The notes under the pieces: model-generated
Seen by the model: only the letters and a program-made list of their open reading frames with translations
Database searches by the model: none
Told to the model about the DNA's origin: nothing
Origin: Oscillospiraceae bacterium
GTDB taxonomy: Bacteria; Bacillota; Clostridia; Oscillospirales; Acutalibacteraceae
Reading direction: 5' to 3'
Length of the DNA: 53,101 bases
NCBI GenBank assembly: GCA_031262985.1
Contig: JAISGQ010000015.1
Span: 1 to 53,101, forward strand
Program-made: the position numbers and the translations under genes
In this document: one piece after another, positions 1-7,759 of the stretch
Layout of the letters: every line of letters begins with the position of its first letter
Position numbering within the stretch: the first letter of the stretch is position 1

Positions 1-163
1 CGGCGCAGTCGCCGAGAGCAAAACGGCGGAAGGACTGCTCGAAGGAGTGGAGCGTCTGCTGAGTATGAATGTGATCAGGGAAGCCTGCCTCCTACGCGCG
101 AGCCGATTCTCCTCGAACGATAAGTACAGGGAGTATATGGATCTGTATATGATGTGTAATTGA
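1..163 (+). CDS. C-terminal fragment of a glycosyltransferase-like protein (5' end outside window)
   Basis: An open frame enters from the left edge and ends at TGA 161-163, giving about 53 residues. The pattern (LLEGVERLLSMN, then RASRFSSNDKYREYMDLY) resembles the C-terminal helix of group 4/1 glycosyltransferases, where a short helix and a final RFS..KY..EY..LY segment pack back on the N-terminal domain. This is a guess from a short fragment with no catalytic residues in view. A strong terminator follows 7 nt after the stop, so this is the end of a transcription unit separate from the genes to the right. Confidence 0.45.
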   Translation, partial: GAVAESKTAEGLLEGVERLLSMNVIREACLLRASRFSSNDKYREYMDLYMMCN

Positions 164-170
164 CGGGAAA

Positions 171-204
171 AGCCGAACGAGGTACTCGTTCGGCTTTATT
201 TTCA
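171..204 (+). terminator. Rho-independent terminator after the left-edge gene
   Basis: A perfect 10-bp stem, AGCCGAACGA (171-180) and TCGTTCGGCT (186-195), has a GGTAC loop and is followed by a T-rich tract. Confidence 0.9.
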
Positions 205-271
205 AATCTCGCGGCAGGAGTTACCGCTGCTCAATTTTAATCGTTTCTTCATACTTGTAAGATGATTTTGG

Positions 272-301
272 TTGCATTTCATATGCCGGAAATGGTATAA
301 T
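272..301 (+). promoter_or_regulatory. Candidate sigma-A promoter for the LRR/protease/scpAB run
   Basis: TTGCAT (272-277), an 18-nt spacer and TATAAT (296-301) lie about 110 nt upstream of the start at 412. It is the only good promoter match between the terminator at 171-204 and the next gene, so it may serve the following genes through scpB or further. Confidence 0.6.
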
Positions 302-411
302 TCCCTTATGGGAAAAATTTGCCACAATTATAGTATGCCTTTTCGTTCGAAAAAACCGAACTCCACAGGCATGAGTGTCACAGCGCAAAATTTCATTTCG
401 GAGGACGTTTA

Positions 412-1257
412 ATGAATTTTACAAAAAAAGCAGCAGTACTTCTCCTGCTCATTGTTTTAGCGATCTGCGCGGGAGCAGCGAGTGTTTCCGCGAAGGCGGC
501 AAACGAGGAGGACTTTGAGTACAACAACCAAAACAGGACTATAACCGGTTATCTTGGCGCGGGCGGAGTAGTGGAAATCCCGTCGCACATAGATAACCTG
601 CCTATAGCCTACGTGGACAAAAACGCATTTTCGGGCAACAGCACAGTGACCGAGCTGATTATCCCCGGAAATATTGACGTAATAGATGCAGGTGCGTTCA
701 GCAATATGTCCAACCTCACGCGGGTTCAGATAAAGAACGGCACTAAAACGATAGAGGACGGCGCGTTCTCCTCCTGCCCTTCGCTTGCGGAGATTGTCAT
801 TCCGCAGTCGGTAAAGAAGATAGGTGAGGGAGTTTTCAGCGACGACACGGGGCTTATCAGAATCTACTTTCTGGGAACTGAGGCTCCTGCCGCTATGGGT
901 GAGGAGTTGTTCGCGGGCATTACGGATGAGACGAAAATCTTAATACCCGAAAGCGTATCGGACAAGCAGTTTGCTCAGTTTGAGGCACGGCTCAGGAACA
1001 GCGGCATGGCAAAATCCGTCACAGTAGAGAAGGGCGCGCCGATAATTATAGCTGTCACCGCCTCTGATTTGACCGCCGAGGAGGAGGAAAAACCCCGCGA
1101 ACCGATTAAAGCTTGGGTGTGGATAGTGGTTTTCGTAGGATTTCTCGCCCTGCTTACTGCATTAGTTGTCTATGTCATGGGATTAATGGGAATAATAGGC
1201 ATAAAGAATATGCAGACAGGCAAAAACCGCAAAAACAGCGGAAAGAGCAAGACATAA
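412..1257 (+). CDS. Membrane-anchored leucine-rich-repeat (BspA/LRR_5-like) protein
   Basis: The 281-residue protein has an N-terminal signal peptide (residues 1-28, hydrophobic core LLLLIVLAICAGAA). Four or so LRR_5-type repeats follow (about 50-150), recognisable by the recurring AF(S)...L..I.IP..V..I..GAF pattern. A short low-complexity EEEEKPREP stretch leads to one membrane segment (about 229-255) and a basic cytoplasmic tail. The start is supported by GGAGG at 400-404. Proteins of this repeat class are usually surface-exposed and bind host or matrix ligands, but here the anchoring is by a C-terminal transmembrane helix, not a sortase motif. The ligand is unknown. It lies 42 nt upstream of the M50 protease gene, possibly cotranscribed. 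Confidence 0.75.
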   Translation: MNFTKKAAVLLLLIVLAICAGAASVSAKAANEEDFEYNNQNRTITGYLGAGGVVEIPSHIDNLPIAYVDKNAFSGNSTVTELIIPGNIDVIDAGAFSNMSNLTRVQIKNGTKTIEDGAFSSCPSLAEIVIPQSVKKIGEGVFSDDTGLIRIYFLGTEAPAAMGEELFAGITDETKILIPESVSDKQFAQFEARLRNSGMAKSVTVEKGAPIIIAVTASDLTAEEEEKPREPIKAWVWIVVFVGFLALLTALVVYVMGLMGIIGIKNMQTGKNRKNSGKSKT

Positions 1258-1299
1258 TAATATTGTCGTATATAACTTACAGATTTTGGAGGTTTTTTT

Positions 1300-2019
1300 A
1301 TGTGGATATTAGGTGCGGATTCATTTACCGAGGTTCTGATAGGAGCGGGAGTCAGGCTGTTCATCATCTTCTTCATTTTGCCTATACATGAGTTTGCTCA
1401 CGCGTGGGCGGCATATGGGCTGGGCGACCCTACGGCAAAAAATGTGGGGAGGCTGTCACTCAATCCCATACGGCACATCGACCCCGTAGGAGCAATACTT
1501 ATCTTCCTTGTCAACTTCGGCTGGGCAAAGCCCGTCCCCGTCAATCCCATAAATTTCAATAATCAGAGGAGACGGCAAGGCGGCATGGCGTGGGTTTCGT
1601 TCGCCGGACCTCTCTCCAACATAATATGTGCTTTCCTCGGAACGGGAATAATGCGGATTTTGCTCTCTTTTTCGGCGATTTATACGGGGGAGAACGGATT
1701 ATATTTGCTGTCGGGGCTTAACACGTTTGTTTCAATCAACTGCGCTCTCGCAATATTCAACCTTCTTCCCGTGCCTCCGCTTGACGGCTCGAAAATACTC
1801 AACTGGATACTCTCCGACAAGTGGACGTATAAACTCGACAGGTTTTTATCGCAGTATTCCATGATAGTAACTATTGTGTTTTTAGCCATGATTTTCGGCG
1901 GACTGTTTGACGGAGTTATCGGCTTTATGTCATCTGTAATTCTCAACAGTTCATGGTTTGTGTTTGATTTTATTCTCAACCTCCTGAATCTGCCAACTCT
2001 TGTGGAAATAGGCTGGTAA
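1300..2019 (+). CDS. Site-2-protease-family zinc metallopeptidase (M50, YwhC-like)
   Basis: The 239-residue polytopic membrane protein carries the intramembrane zinc motif HEFAH (H30, E31, H34). A second family signature, NLLPVPPLDGSKIL near residue 155, contains the third metal-ligand aspartate. Such short M50 proteins without PDZ domains form the YwhC/YdgP-like group. They are presumed intramembrane proteases with unknown substrates. The start ATG has GGAGG at 1290-1294. It ends 10 nt before scpA, and an M50 gene just upstream of scpA-scpB is a frequent arrangement in Clostridia, so cotranscription is likely. The fold and family are clear; the substrate is not. Confidence 0.88.
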   Translation: MWILGADSFTEVLIGAGVRLFIIFFILPIHEFAHAWAAYGLGDPTAKNVGRLSLNPIRHIDPVGAILIFLVNFGWAKPVPVNPINFNNQRRRQGGMAWVSFAGPLSNIICAFLGTGIMRILLSFSAIYTGENGLYLLSGLNTFVSINCALAIFNLLPVPPLDGSKILNWILSDKWTYKLDRFLSQYSMIVTIVFLAMIFGGLFDGVIGFMSSVILNSSWFVFDFILNLLNLPTLVEIGW

Positions 2020-2029
2020 AAATAAGATA

Positions 2030-2734
2030 ATGGAAAAGCTAAGCTATAAGCTGGAGATTTTTGAAGGACCGCTCGACGTTCTCCTCTTTCTCATATCGAA
2101 AAACAAGCTCGACATATACGACATATCGGTGTCCGAGCTGTTAGAGCAGTATATGCTCCACATCGGCGCGATGAGGGAGAGCGACATGGAGGTCGCCAGC
2201 GAATTTCTCATAATGGCTACACGATTGGTGTACATCAAGACCGCCATGCTCATGCCGCAGAAGGAGCAGGCGGAGGCGTTAAAGCAGGAGCTTGAGGGCG
2301 AGCTTATCGAATATCAGCTATGCAGGGAGCTTGCGGTAAAGCTCTCCGAACGCGCCGACTTCGACCGTTTCTCGCGGGAGGAGATGAAAATTGACCTCGA
2401 CAAGAGCTACAAGCACCGCCACAGCGTATCGGAGATATACAAGGCGTACCTTGCCGCGGCGGGGAGAGGAAAGCGCAGGGAGCCGCCCTCCGCGGAGCGG
2501 TTTGAAGCTATCGTTGCGAAAAAGACGGTATCGGTGGAGTCGAAGGTGATAGGCATACTAAAGCGGCTTTACAGATTCAAAACGGTGCAGTTTGCACAGC
2601 TGTTCGACCGCGCCGAGAGCAAGAGCGACTTGGTGGCTACCTTCCTCGCGCTGCTCGAGCTGATTAAGCACAAGCGCATATATGTAGAGGACGATTTGAG
2701 TATCATACCAATCGCCGACAGGAAACGAAAATAA
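2030..2734 (+). CDS. scpA: Segregation and condensation protein A (kleisin)
   Basis: The 234-residue kleisin opens with the ScpA hallmark YKLEIFEGPLDVLLFLI, followed by KLDIYDISVSELLEQY. These N-terminal helices bind the SMC neck. The C-terminal winged-helix segment (SVESKVIGILKRLYRFKTV..LF, about 170-234) binds the SMC head. Length matches the family. ScpA bridges the SMC dimer with ScpB to organise and segregate the chromosome. The start is ATG, 10 nt after the M50 gene. scpB follows 41 nt later, as in most Firmicutes. Confidence 0.95.
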   Translation: MEKLSYKLEIFEGPLDVLLFLISKNKLDIYDISVSELLEQYMLHIGAMRESDMEVASEFLIMATRLVYIKTAMLMPQKEQAEALKQELEGELIEYQLCRELAVKLSERADFDRFSREEMKIDLDKSYKHRHSVSEIYKAYLAAAGRGKRREPPSAERFEAIVAKKTVSVESKVIGILKRLYRFKTVQFAQLFDRAESKSDLVATFLALLELIKHKRIYVEDDLSIIPIADRKRK

Positions 2735-2775
2735 ACGCAAATGGTGATAAGTATCAGAATGATAGGTGAACACAC

Positions 2776-3441
2776 TTGGAAATCAAAGAATTGAGAGCTA
2801 CGGTAGAGGCTATGCTATTCGCCTGCGGCGACGCGGTGAGCGTAGAGCGGCTGTCACAGGCACTCTCTGTGGAGGAGAAGACAGTGGACGGCGTGTGCCG
2901 CGATTTAATGAATATGTATGACGACTCGGGAAGCGCGATTGAGATTGTGCGGCTGGACGGCAAGTATCAGATGTGTACGCGTTCTCAGTTTGCCGGAAAG
3001 ATAAGAGAGCTTCTCGATTTGCGGAAAAACACTCCGCTTTCCCCCGCCGCTATGGAGGTGCTGGCGGTCATTGCGTATAACGAGCCTGTCACGCGCAATT
3101 TTGTCGAGCGGGTAAGGGGCGTTGACTGCACGGGGATAGTCTCGGGGCTTGTTGCGAAGGGGCTTGTCGAGGAGGCGGGGAGGCTTGAAGCCCCCGGACG
3201 ACCGATGCTCTACAGGACAAGCGACTTGTTCCTCCGCTGCTTTGAGCTTGAGTCGCTCGGGCAGCTCCCTCCCATCCCGGGCAGAACGGAGGAGGGCGAC
3301 GTACACGGGCAGATTAAGCTTGAGGAGGCGATTGCCGCCATCTCCGGCGCGGGTGCGGGTGCGGGTGCGAGGGAGGACAGCACGGTGGATGTCGGCACTG
3401 CGGACGACAACTCCGCAGACGAAGCCTATTTGGAGGAATGA
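2776..3441 (+). CDS. scpB: Segregation and condensation protein B
   Basis: The 221-residue protein has two winged-helix units: N-terminal IKELRATVEAMLFACGDAV, then SPAAMEVLAVIAYNEPVTR and a GLVEEAGRLEAPGRPMLYRT segment, all characteristic of ScpB. It partners ScpA in the SMC condensin complex. The start is TTG at 2776, chosen because AGGTGA (2764-2769) sits 6 nt upstream and no ATG fits the conserved N-terminus. The last 35 or so residues are an unusual low-complexity tail (repeated GAGAGA, then acidic) that the core fold does not need. The ATG-rich junction with the next gene is short (21 nt), which suggests one operon. Confidence 0.94.
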   Translation: MEIKELRATVEAMLFACGDAVSVERLSQALSVEEKTVDGVCRDLMNMYDDSGSAIEIVRLDGKYQMCTRSQFAGKIRELLDLRKNTPLSPAAMEVLAVIAYNEPVTRNFVERVRGVDCTGIVSGLVAKGLVEEAGRLEAPGRPMLYRTSDLFLRCFELESLGQLPPIPGRTEEGDVHGQIKLEEAIAAISGAGAGAGAREDSTVDVGTADDNSADEAYLEE

Positions 3442-3462
3442 TTTTGAATTGGAGGGAGCGGC

Positions 3463-4218
3463 GTGATTGTACTGAAGATTGCCGGAATTGTGCTGCTTTC
3501 GCTGATTTTGCTGATAGTACTCCTGCTTTCCCTGCCTGTGTTCGGAAGATTTAAGTATGACGGGGAGCTTTATTTAAGCCTCCGCGTGCTGTTTTGCTCC
3601 TTTGCCATACTCCCAGAGGACGCTTGGGAGAATCCGAAAGGTGTAGTTCAGAAGCGGTTAATCGCCTATCTCAAAAAGAAGCAGTCGGAGAAGGATAAGC
3701 CGAAAAAAACTCCCAAAAAGCGAAAAAAGAAACAAAAAGAACAGCAAGAGGAGGAGAAGAAAAGCGGCGGCAGGCTCTCCGAGCTGTTTCACATCAGAGG
3801 ACTTTCGGGAGTGGCAGTGCTGCTCACTCATATTTTCAGAATAGCCGTGGGTACCTTCCGAAACTGCCTGAGAGGAGTACGCATAAAGATACTGGTGTGC
3901 GACCTCTCCGTTTCGGGGGAGGACAGCGCGGACACCGCAGTGCAGTACGGCAGATACTGCGCGGCTATATATCCTGCGCTTTCGATTATGTCGCGAATAA
4001 TGAGCATAAATTTGGAGAAATTTAATATGTATCCGAATTTTAACAGCGAAGAAACCGAGCTTAAAGCGGATGTTAAATTCACGCTTTTCCCCATTGCCGT
4101 GGTGTTTTGGCTTGCGGCGGCATTTATTAGGCTTGTGTATGCAGAGGTAGTCAGGGCGGTCAGAGAGCGAATGGACAGCAGTCAAGCTGACAGTCAAAAA
4201 GAGGAAAAAACAAAATAG
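3463..4218 (+). CDS. ytfI: DUF2953 family membrane protein (YtfI-like)
   Basis: The 251-residue protein has an N-terminal transmembrane helix (about 3-27) and a highly basic KKKQ/KKTPKKRKKK stretch (about 70-100). A middle region ends in a characteristic segment for DUF2953 (KILVCDLSVSGEDSADTAVQYG), and a second membrane helix lies at about 208-228. It starts with GTG and has GGAGG 6-10 nt upstream. In Bacillus the YtfI/YtfJ pair is adjacent, and here gerW/ytfJ follows 15 nt later, which supports the family call. The biochemical role is unknown; the pairing suggests a sporulation link. Confidence 0.8.
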   Translation: MIVLKIAGIVLLSLILLIVLLLSLPVFGRFKYDGELYLSLRVLFCSFAILPEDAWENPKGVVQKRLIAYLKKKQSEKDKPKKTPKKRKKKQKEQQEEEKKSGGRLSELFHIRGLSGVAVLLTHIFRIAVGTFRNCLRGVRIKILVCDLSVSGEDSADTAVQYGRYCAAIYPALSIMSRIMSINLEKFNMYPNFNSEETELKADVKFTLFPIAVVFWLAAAFIRLVYAEVVRAVRERMDSSQADSQKEEKTK

Positions 4219-4233
4219 AAGGTGGTATGAAAA

Positions 4234-4656
4234 ATGGCAGAGCATCCAATTCAGGGCATGATGAACACAACACTTCAAAACATACGGGAGATGGTCGATT
4301 CCTCAACGGTAATCGGCGACCCCATTGTGTGCGGCAATACTACGATAATCCCAGTGTCGAAGGTATCCTACGGCTTTGCATCCGGCGGCTCGGACTTCCC
4401 CTCGAAGTCGGATAAGGAGCTGTTCGGCGGCGGCGGCGGAGCAGGCATCACAGTCAATCCCGTCGCGTTTTTGGTAGTGTCCGACGGCGACGTCAAGCTC
4501 TTACAGATAAACCCCAATCAGAACACCGCCGACAGAGTAATCGGCTTAGTCCCCGATTTGGTGGACAAGATAACGGGACTGATACCCACTAAAACAAGCT
4601 CCTCCGCGAAGGTCAAGCCGGAGAGAAGGATGCCCGACTCCGACTCAGTAGTGTAG
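4234..4656 (+). CDS. gerW: GerW family sporulation protein (YtfJ)
   Basis: The 140-residue protein shows the GerW/YtfJ pattern: PIQGMMNTTLQNIREM, VIGDPIV..GNTTIIPVSKVSYGFA, a glycine-rich loop (FGGGGGAGI), and VNPVAFLVVSDGDVKLLQI. In Bacillus this protein is made in sporulating cells and contributes to germination, apparently by affecting a cortex-lytic enzyme. Its direct activity is unknown. It is 15 nt downstream of the DUF2953 gene, with the RBS inside AGAAGGTGG. The poorly conserved C-terminus (PERRMPDSDSVV) is typical. Confidence 0.92.
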   Translation: MAEHPIQGMMNTTLQNIREMVDSSTVIGDPIVCGNTTIIPVSKVSYGFASGGSDFPSKSDKELFGGGGGAGITVNPVAFLVVSDGDVKLLQINPNQNTADRVIGLVPDLVDKITGLIPTKTSSSAKVKPERRMPDSDSVV

Positions 4657-4683
4657 CACTACGCAGTAAAAATTGACGGAAGC

Positions 4684-4713
4684 GGTATATAAATCCGAAA
4701 ATCAGAAATACTA
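4684..4713 (+). promoter_or_regulatory. Candidate forespore (sigma-G/F-like) promoter for the D,D-carboxypeptidase
   Basis: GGTATA (4684-4689), a 17-nt spacer and AATACTA (4707-4713) approach the classical sigma-G pattern TGAATA-N17/18-CATACTA. The same -10 heptamer occurs in a second candidate promoter at 52167-52196. No convincing sigma-A promoter is seen in this 132-nt gap. Confidence 0.4.
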
Positions 4714-4788
4714 ATTTCCATACTTCAAAAAGGCTCTCGCGCAGTCGGCGAATCATGAGAATGAGAGCGGAAAGGCAATGTCATAAAT

Positions 4789-6006
4789 ATGGTCAATTTT
4801 AAACGAGTAATAGCTGTATTCACAGTAATAACGATAATTTTAGTATCAATGCCCTACACTGTATTTGCCACAGAGGATGACGGCACAGTCGGCACAACCA
4901 AACCCGCCTCCTCTCAGAACAATGCGGGAGACCCCGCCGCGCCGTATATCTCCTCTCTCGGAATTTGTATGCTGGACGCGAACACAGGCGCGATAATTTA
5001 CGCGAGAAACGAGCATATGCAGCTCTCCATGGCGAGTACCACGAAGGTCATGACCTGCCTGATTGCCCTTGAGCAGGGTGATGTAGGCAGAGAGATAGTT
5101 ATCACAGAGGATATGCTCGGAGCGGACGGCACTAAGCTGGGACTTGAATTAGGCGACAAAATCACGCTTTACGATCTCATCGTCTCCGCGCTGATACTCT
5201 CGGGAAATGACGCCGCCGACGCTATCGCTGTAGCGGTAGCCGGAAGCCGCGAGGAGTTCGCATCCATGATGAACGAGCGTGCGGCGGAAATAGGTATGTT
5301 CAACACAAATTTCGTCACTCCCTCGGGGCTGGACGACGACGTGCATTTCTCAACTCCGTATGACATGGCACTGCTCGGCATAGAGGCGGCTAAAAACCCC
5401 GATTTGCTGGAGATAACATCTGCAATCTCCGCCGACATATATGTTGGAAACCCGAAGAAGAAACGCACCCTCACAACTCACAACCGCCTGCTCACATCCG
5501 TAAAGGTGGAGGGGTGCAAGGGGCTGAAAACAGGAAACACCGTCAAGTCGGGAAGCTGTCTGCTCTCCTATGTAGAGCGCGACGGAGTGCGGCTTGTCTG
5601 CGCCTCCATGAAGGGTACGGACTACTTCAACGACCACAAGCGGCTGTACAACTACTCCTTCCCGCTATATGAGAAGATGGAGATTGACCCGTCTATAAAC
5701 AACCTCGAGCTGCTCCTCGTGGGAGGAGAAAAGCAGACTGTGGCACTCGAGTGCGAGGGAGCATCCTCCTTTGCGGTGCAGAAGAAGCAGAAGGACGAGG
5801 TGTACAAGCAGATAAAGCTCAACAAGTTCGAGTACGCCCCTGTCACGGCAGGGCAGGTAGTGGGCTACGTGCAGTATATGTATAAGGATATGCTGCTTGC
5901 TCAGTTCCCGATAAAGGTGACGGAGGACGTCAAGGCGACTACAGACGCGTGGCTGTCGGCGTATCTAAGTGCCGCTAAGTACAAGGCTTCAAAGAATGCG
6001 GCGTAG
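4789..6006 (+). CDS. dacF: D-alanyl-D-alanine carboxypeptidase, sporulation type (DacF/DacB-like PBP)
   Basis: The 405-residue protein has a signal peptide (about 1-27). The peptidase S11 domain shows all three active-site motifs: SxxK as S83-TT-K86, SGN near residue 136, and KTG near residue 246 (GLKTGNTVKSG). A C-terminal PBP5_C-like beta domain (about 300-380) follows. The final stretch is amphipathic, as expected for membrane anchoring of PBP5-type enzymes. It trims the terminal D-Ala of peptidoglycan pentapeptides. Its place just after gerW and the sigma-G-like promoter suggest use in spore cortex synthesis. DacF and DacB cannot be told apart by eye, so the symbol is tentative. Confidence 0.9.
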   Translation: MVNFKRVIAVFTVITIILVSMPYTVFATEDDGTVGTTKPASSQNNAGDPAAPYISSLGICMLDANTGAIIYARNEHMQLSMASTTKVMTCLIALEQGDVGREIVITEDMLGADGTKLGLELGDKITLYDLIVSALILSGNDAADAIAVAVAGSREEFASMMNERAAEIGMFNTNFVTPSGLDDDVHFSTPYDMALLGIEAAKNPDLLEITSAISADIYVGNPKKKRTLTTHNRLLTSVKVEGCKGLKTGNTVKSGSCLLSYVERDGVRLVCASMKGTDYFNDHKRLYNYSFPLYEKMEIDPSINNLELLLVGGEKQTVALECEGASSFAVQKKQKDEVYKQIKLNKFEYAPVTAGQVVGYVQYMYKDMLLAQFPIKVTEDVKATTDAWLSAYLSAAKYKASKNAA

Positions 6007-6025
6007 GACGACTACGGCGCGTGTG

Positions 6026-6310
6026 ACTTACGGCAATTTCGAGGGGTTTCTACACCTAACTAAAATCTGTTGCCAAGGAGGCAAAGTTTAGGTCAAGCCT
6101 TTTCAAAGGCTTGCGGGTCGTTAGGGCAGAGCCCTGACTCGCCATCCGCAGAGGGCGAAATTCCCCCATCGTCAGAAAAACGCAGGAGGGTAGGGGAATG
6201 TCCCGCTGGACATTCCCCGTAGGGAACCCTCGTCGGGGGTTCCCTGTGTAGGTCGCCTTGCGACCTACTTCTTGCTCCATGCTTATCCTGTTTGCCAAAT
6301 TGCCGTAAGT
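6026..6310 (+). repeat. MITE-like element: hairpin-chain repeat (family R1, copy 1) enclosed by 14-nt inverted repeats
   Basis: The gap 6007-6377 has no gene. A perfect 14-nt inverted repeat (ACTTACGGCAATTT at 6026-6039; AAATTGCCGTAAGT at 6297-6310) encloses repeat copy 1 (6059 to about 6285). Inside are successive hairpins: CAAGCCTTT/AAAGGCTTG (6094-6113), AGGGC/GCCCT (6123-6135), TCGCC/GGCGA (6139-6158), GGGGAATGTCC/GGACATTCCCC (6193-6218), AGGGAACCC/GGGTTCCCT (6221-6245) and GTAGGTCGC/GCGACCTAC (6248-6268). Related sequence occurs at 11077-11413 and 52938-52998. No target-site duplication is obvious. Beyond it, AATAAGTGCCATAT is repeated at 6315 and 6331. Confidence 0.8.
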
Positions 6311-6377
6311 ACGTAATAAGTGCCATATGCAATAAGTGCCATATATATTATAAATTAACCATCTGAAAGGGAATAAA

Positions 6378-7136
6378 ATGGAAGTGCGTTTACAGAAGTT
6401 CATAGCCGACTGCGGCATTGCCTCAAGGCGAAAAGCCGAGGAGTATATCGCGGCAGGGAAGGTCAAGGTCAACGGCAAAGTAGCCGTTATAGGAGAAAAG
6501 ATTGACCCCGCGAGAGATAAGGTCGTGGTCGCGGGAAAGAAGTGCCTGCCCGCGAACGCGAGGAAGAACACCTACATAATGCTCCATAAGCCGAGGGGCT
6601 ACGTCACAACAATGAGCGATGAGAAGGGCAGGAAGTGCGTTGCGGAGCTGGTTGAGGACTTGGGAGTGAGAGTATTTCCGGCAGGTCGTCTCGATAAGGA
6701 CAGCGAAGGACTTCTCATCATGACCACCGACGGCGAGTTTGCAAACTACATCACCCATCCGCGAACCCATGTTTCAAAGACATACAGAGTAACAGTACGC
6801 GGCAAAGTGGAGGACGAGGCAATCACCAAGCTCACTACAGGGCTTATAGTAGACGGCAAAATGACACTGCCGGCTGAGGTTAACATCGCGGCGAGGGAGG
6901 AGAGCAGGACAGTCCTCCAAATCACCTTGTTCGAGGGCAGAAACCGCCAGATACGAAAGATGTGCGAGGCTTGCTCGCTGGAGGTAATAAGGCTCAAGAG
7001 GACTGCTATCGGCAAAGTGAAGATGGGTATGCTCAAGGTGGGCGACTACAGAGAGCTTACAGCGGACGAGGTGCGTTCGCTTACCGCTTCTGCACAGATA
7101 ACTACAGCAAGAAACGAGAGGGAGGCAAACAGATAA
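6378..7136 (+). CDS. rluB: 23S rRNA pseudouridine synthase, RluB/RsuA family
   Basis: The 252-residue protein has an N-terminal S4 RNA-binding domain (VRLQKFIADCGIASRRKAEEYI). The RsuA/RluB catalytic domain follows, with the active-site motif GRLDKDSEGLLIMT (catalytic Asp near residue 98), then SKTYRVTV and FEGRNRQIRKMCEA. The enzyme isomerises a specific uridine in large-subunit rRNA. RluB (position about 2605) is the usual Firmicute member near scpAB. The start is ATG with AAAGGGA 6-12 nt upstream. In Bacillus the spmA-spmB genes sit between dacB and this gene. Here their place is taken by the repeat element. Its stop TAA shares one base with the next ATG. Confidence 0.92.
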   Translation: MEVRLQKFIADCGIASRRKAEEYIAAGKVKVNGKVAVIGEKIDPARDKVVVAGKKCLPANARKNTYIMLHKPRGYVTTMSDEKGRKCVAELVEDLGVRVFPAGRLDKDSEGLLIMTTDGEFANYITHPRTHVSKTYRVTVRGKVEDEAITKLTTGLIVDGKMTLPAEVNIAAREESRTVLQITLFEGRNRQIRKMCEACSLEVIRLKRTAIGKVKMGMLKVGDYRELTADEVRSLTASAQITTARNEREANR

Positions 7137-7513
7137 TGCTTGAGATACATCCTATTAAAGATGAGGCGGAAATAGAGGCACTCAAAAAGAAATATGAGGA
7201 CAGCTTCATTTCACATGACGCGGTGTTCCTCCGCTCCGAGGAGCTTGGAGAGCCTACGGGAATATGTGCCTTCAAAATCCACAGCGGCGAGGATATGGAA
7301 ATCGAACTTCTCGACACCGAGGACAAAATAGCGGGCGATCTTCTCATACGAGCCGCCATCTCCTACGGCGAAAACCGAGGAGTAGCCAACTGCACTGCCC
7401 TCCATTCGGACAACGACAGCATATTTGTCGGCGTGGGCTTCGAGAGCGGCGAGGAGAAGCTGTTCATAAATGTCAGTAAGGTGATACACTACCGCAGGAA
7501 TGATAAGTGGTAG
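7136..7513 (+). CDS. Small GNAT-like protein of unknown function
   Basis: The 125-residue product starts at ATG 7136, which overlaps the rluB stop (TAATG), with GGGAGG 10-15 nt upstream. A longer open frame exists upstream but runs inside rluB and is rejected. The order of secondary structure (a helix KDEAEIEALKKKYE, strands around PTGICAFKIHSGEDMEIELLDTE, a helix AGDLLIRAAISYGENRG, then a strand with a GFESG turn) looks like a shortened GNAT acetyltransferase fold lacking a clear acetyl-CoA pyrophosphate loop. It is translationally coupled to rluB. I do not recognise a function. Confidence 0.65.
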   Translation: MLEIHPIKDEAEIEALKKKYEDSFISHDAVFLRSEELGEPTGICAFKIHSGEDMEIELLDTEDKIAGDLLIRAAISYGENRGVANCTALHSDNDSIFVGVGFESGEEKLFINVSKVIHYRRNDKW

Positions 7514-7685
7514 AAAAAATGCGGGCTTCGCTCCGAATACACCGCACGAGTATCCCTACCGCCGATTTTTCGGCAGAACACACAAACTGCCTGACCGATT
7601 TTCGGGAATCATACAAAACTTTTGTGTGTTCTTACAAAAAATGCGCCTATCCGGATACTAAGTGCTGTTTGTGCGGTTTTTCCTC

Positions 7686-7714
7686 TTGTTTATAGAGATA
7701 TTATAGTGTATAAT
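7686..7714 (+). promoter_or_regulatory. Candidate sigma-A promoter of the carboxyl-transfer operon
   Basis: TTGTTT (7686-7691), a 17-nt spacer and TATAAT (7709-7714) lie 46 nt upstream of the start at 7760. The 246-nt gap also holds two small CCGA-TTTT-CGG hairpins (near 7560 and 7595) of unknown meaning. Confidence 0.6.
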
Positions 7715-7759
7715 GTTATCATGGGTATTTTTGGTACTAAATTTTATGGAGGTAGAGCA

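Noticed and set aside
6056-6571. A long minus-strand frame over repeat copy 1 and the start of rluB, with a peptide similar to one on the minus strand of copy 2 (11148-11348)
   Set aside because: The similarity comes from the shared repeat DNA. The region is a chain of hairpins and the frame runs antisense into rluB. There is no RBS or family match.
7507-7695. 62-codon frame between the GNAT-like gene and the carboxyl-transfer operon
   Set aside because: It starts inside the previous gene, has no RBS, and its composition shows no coding bias. A promoter overlaps its end.
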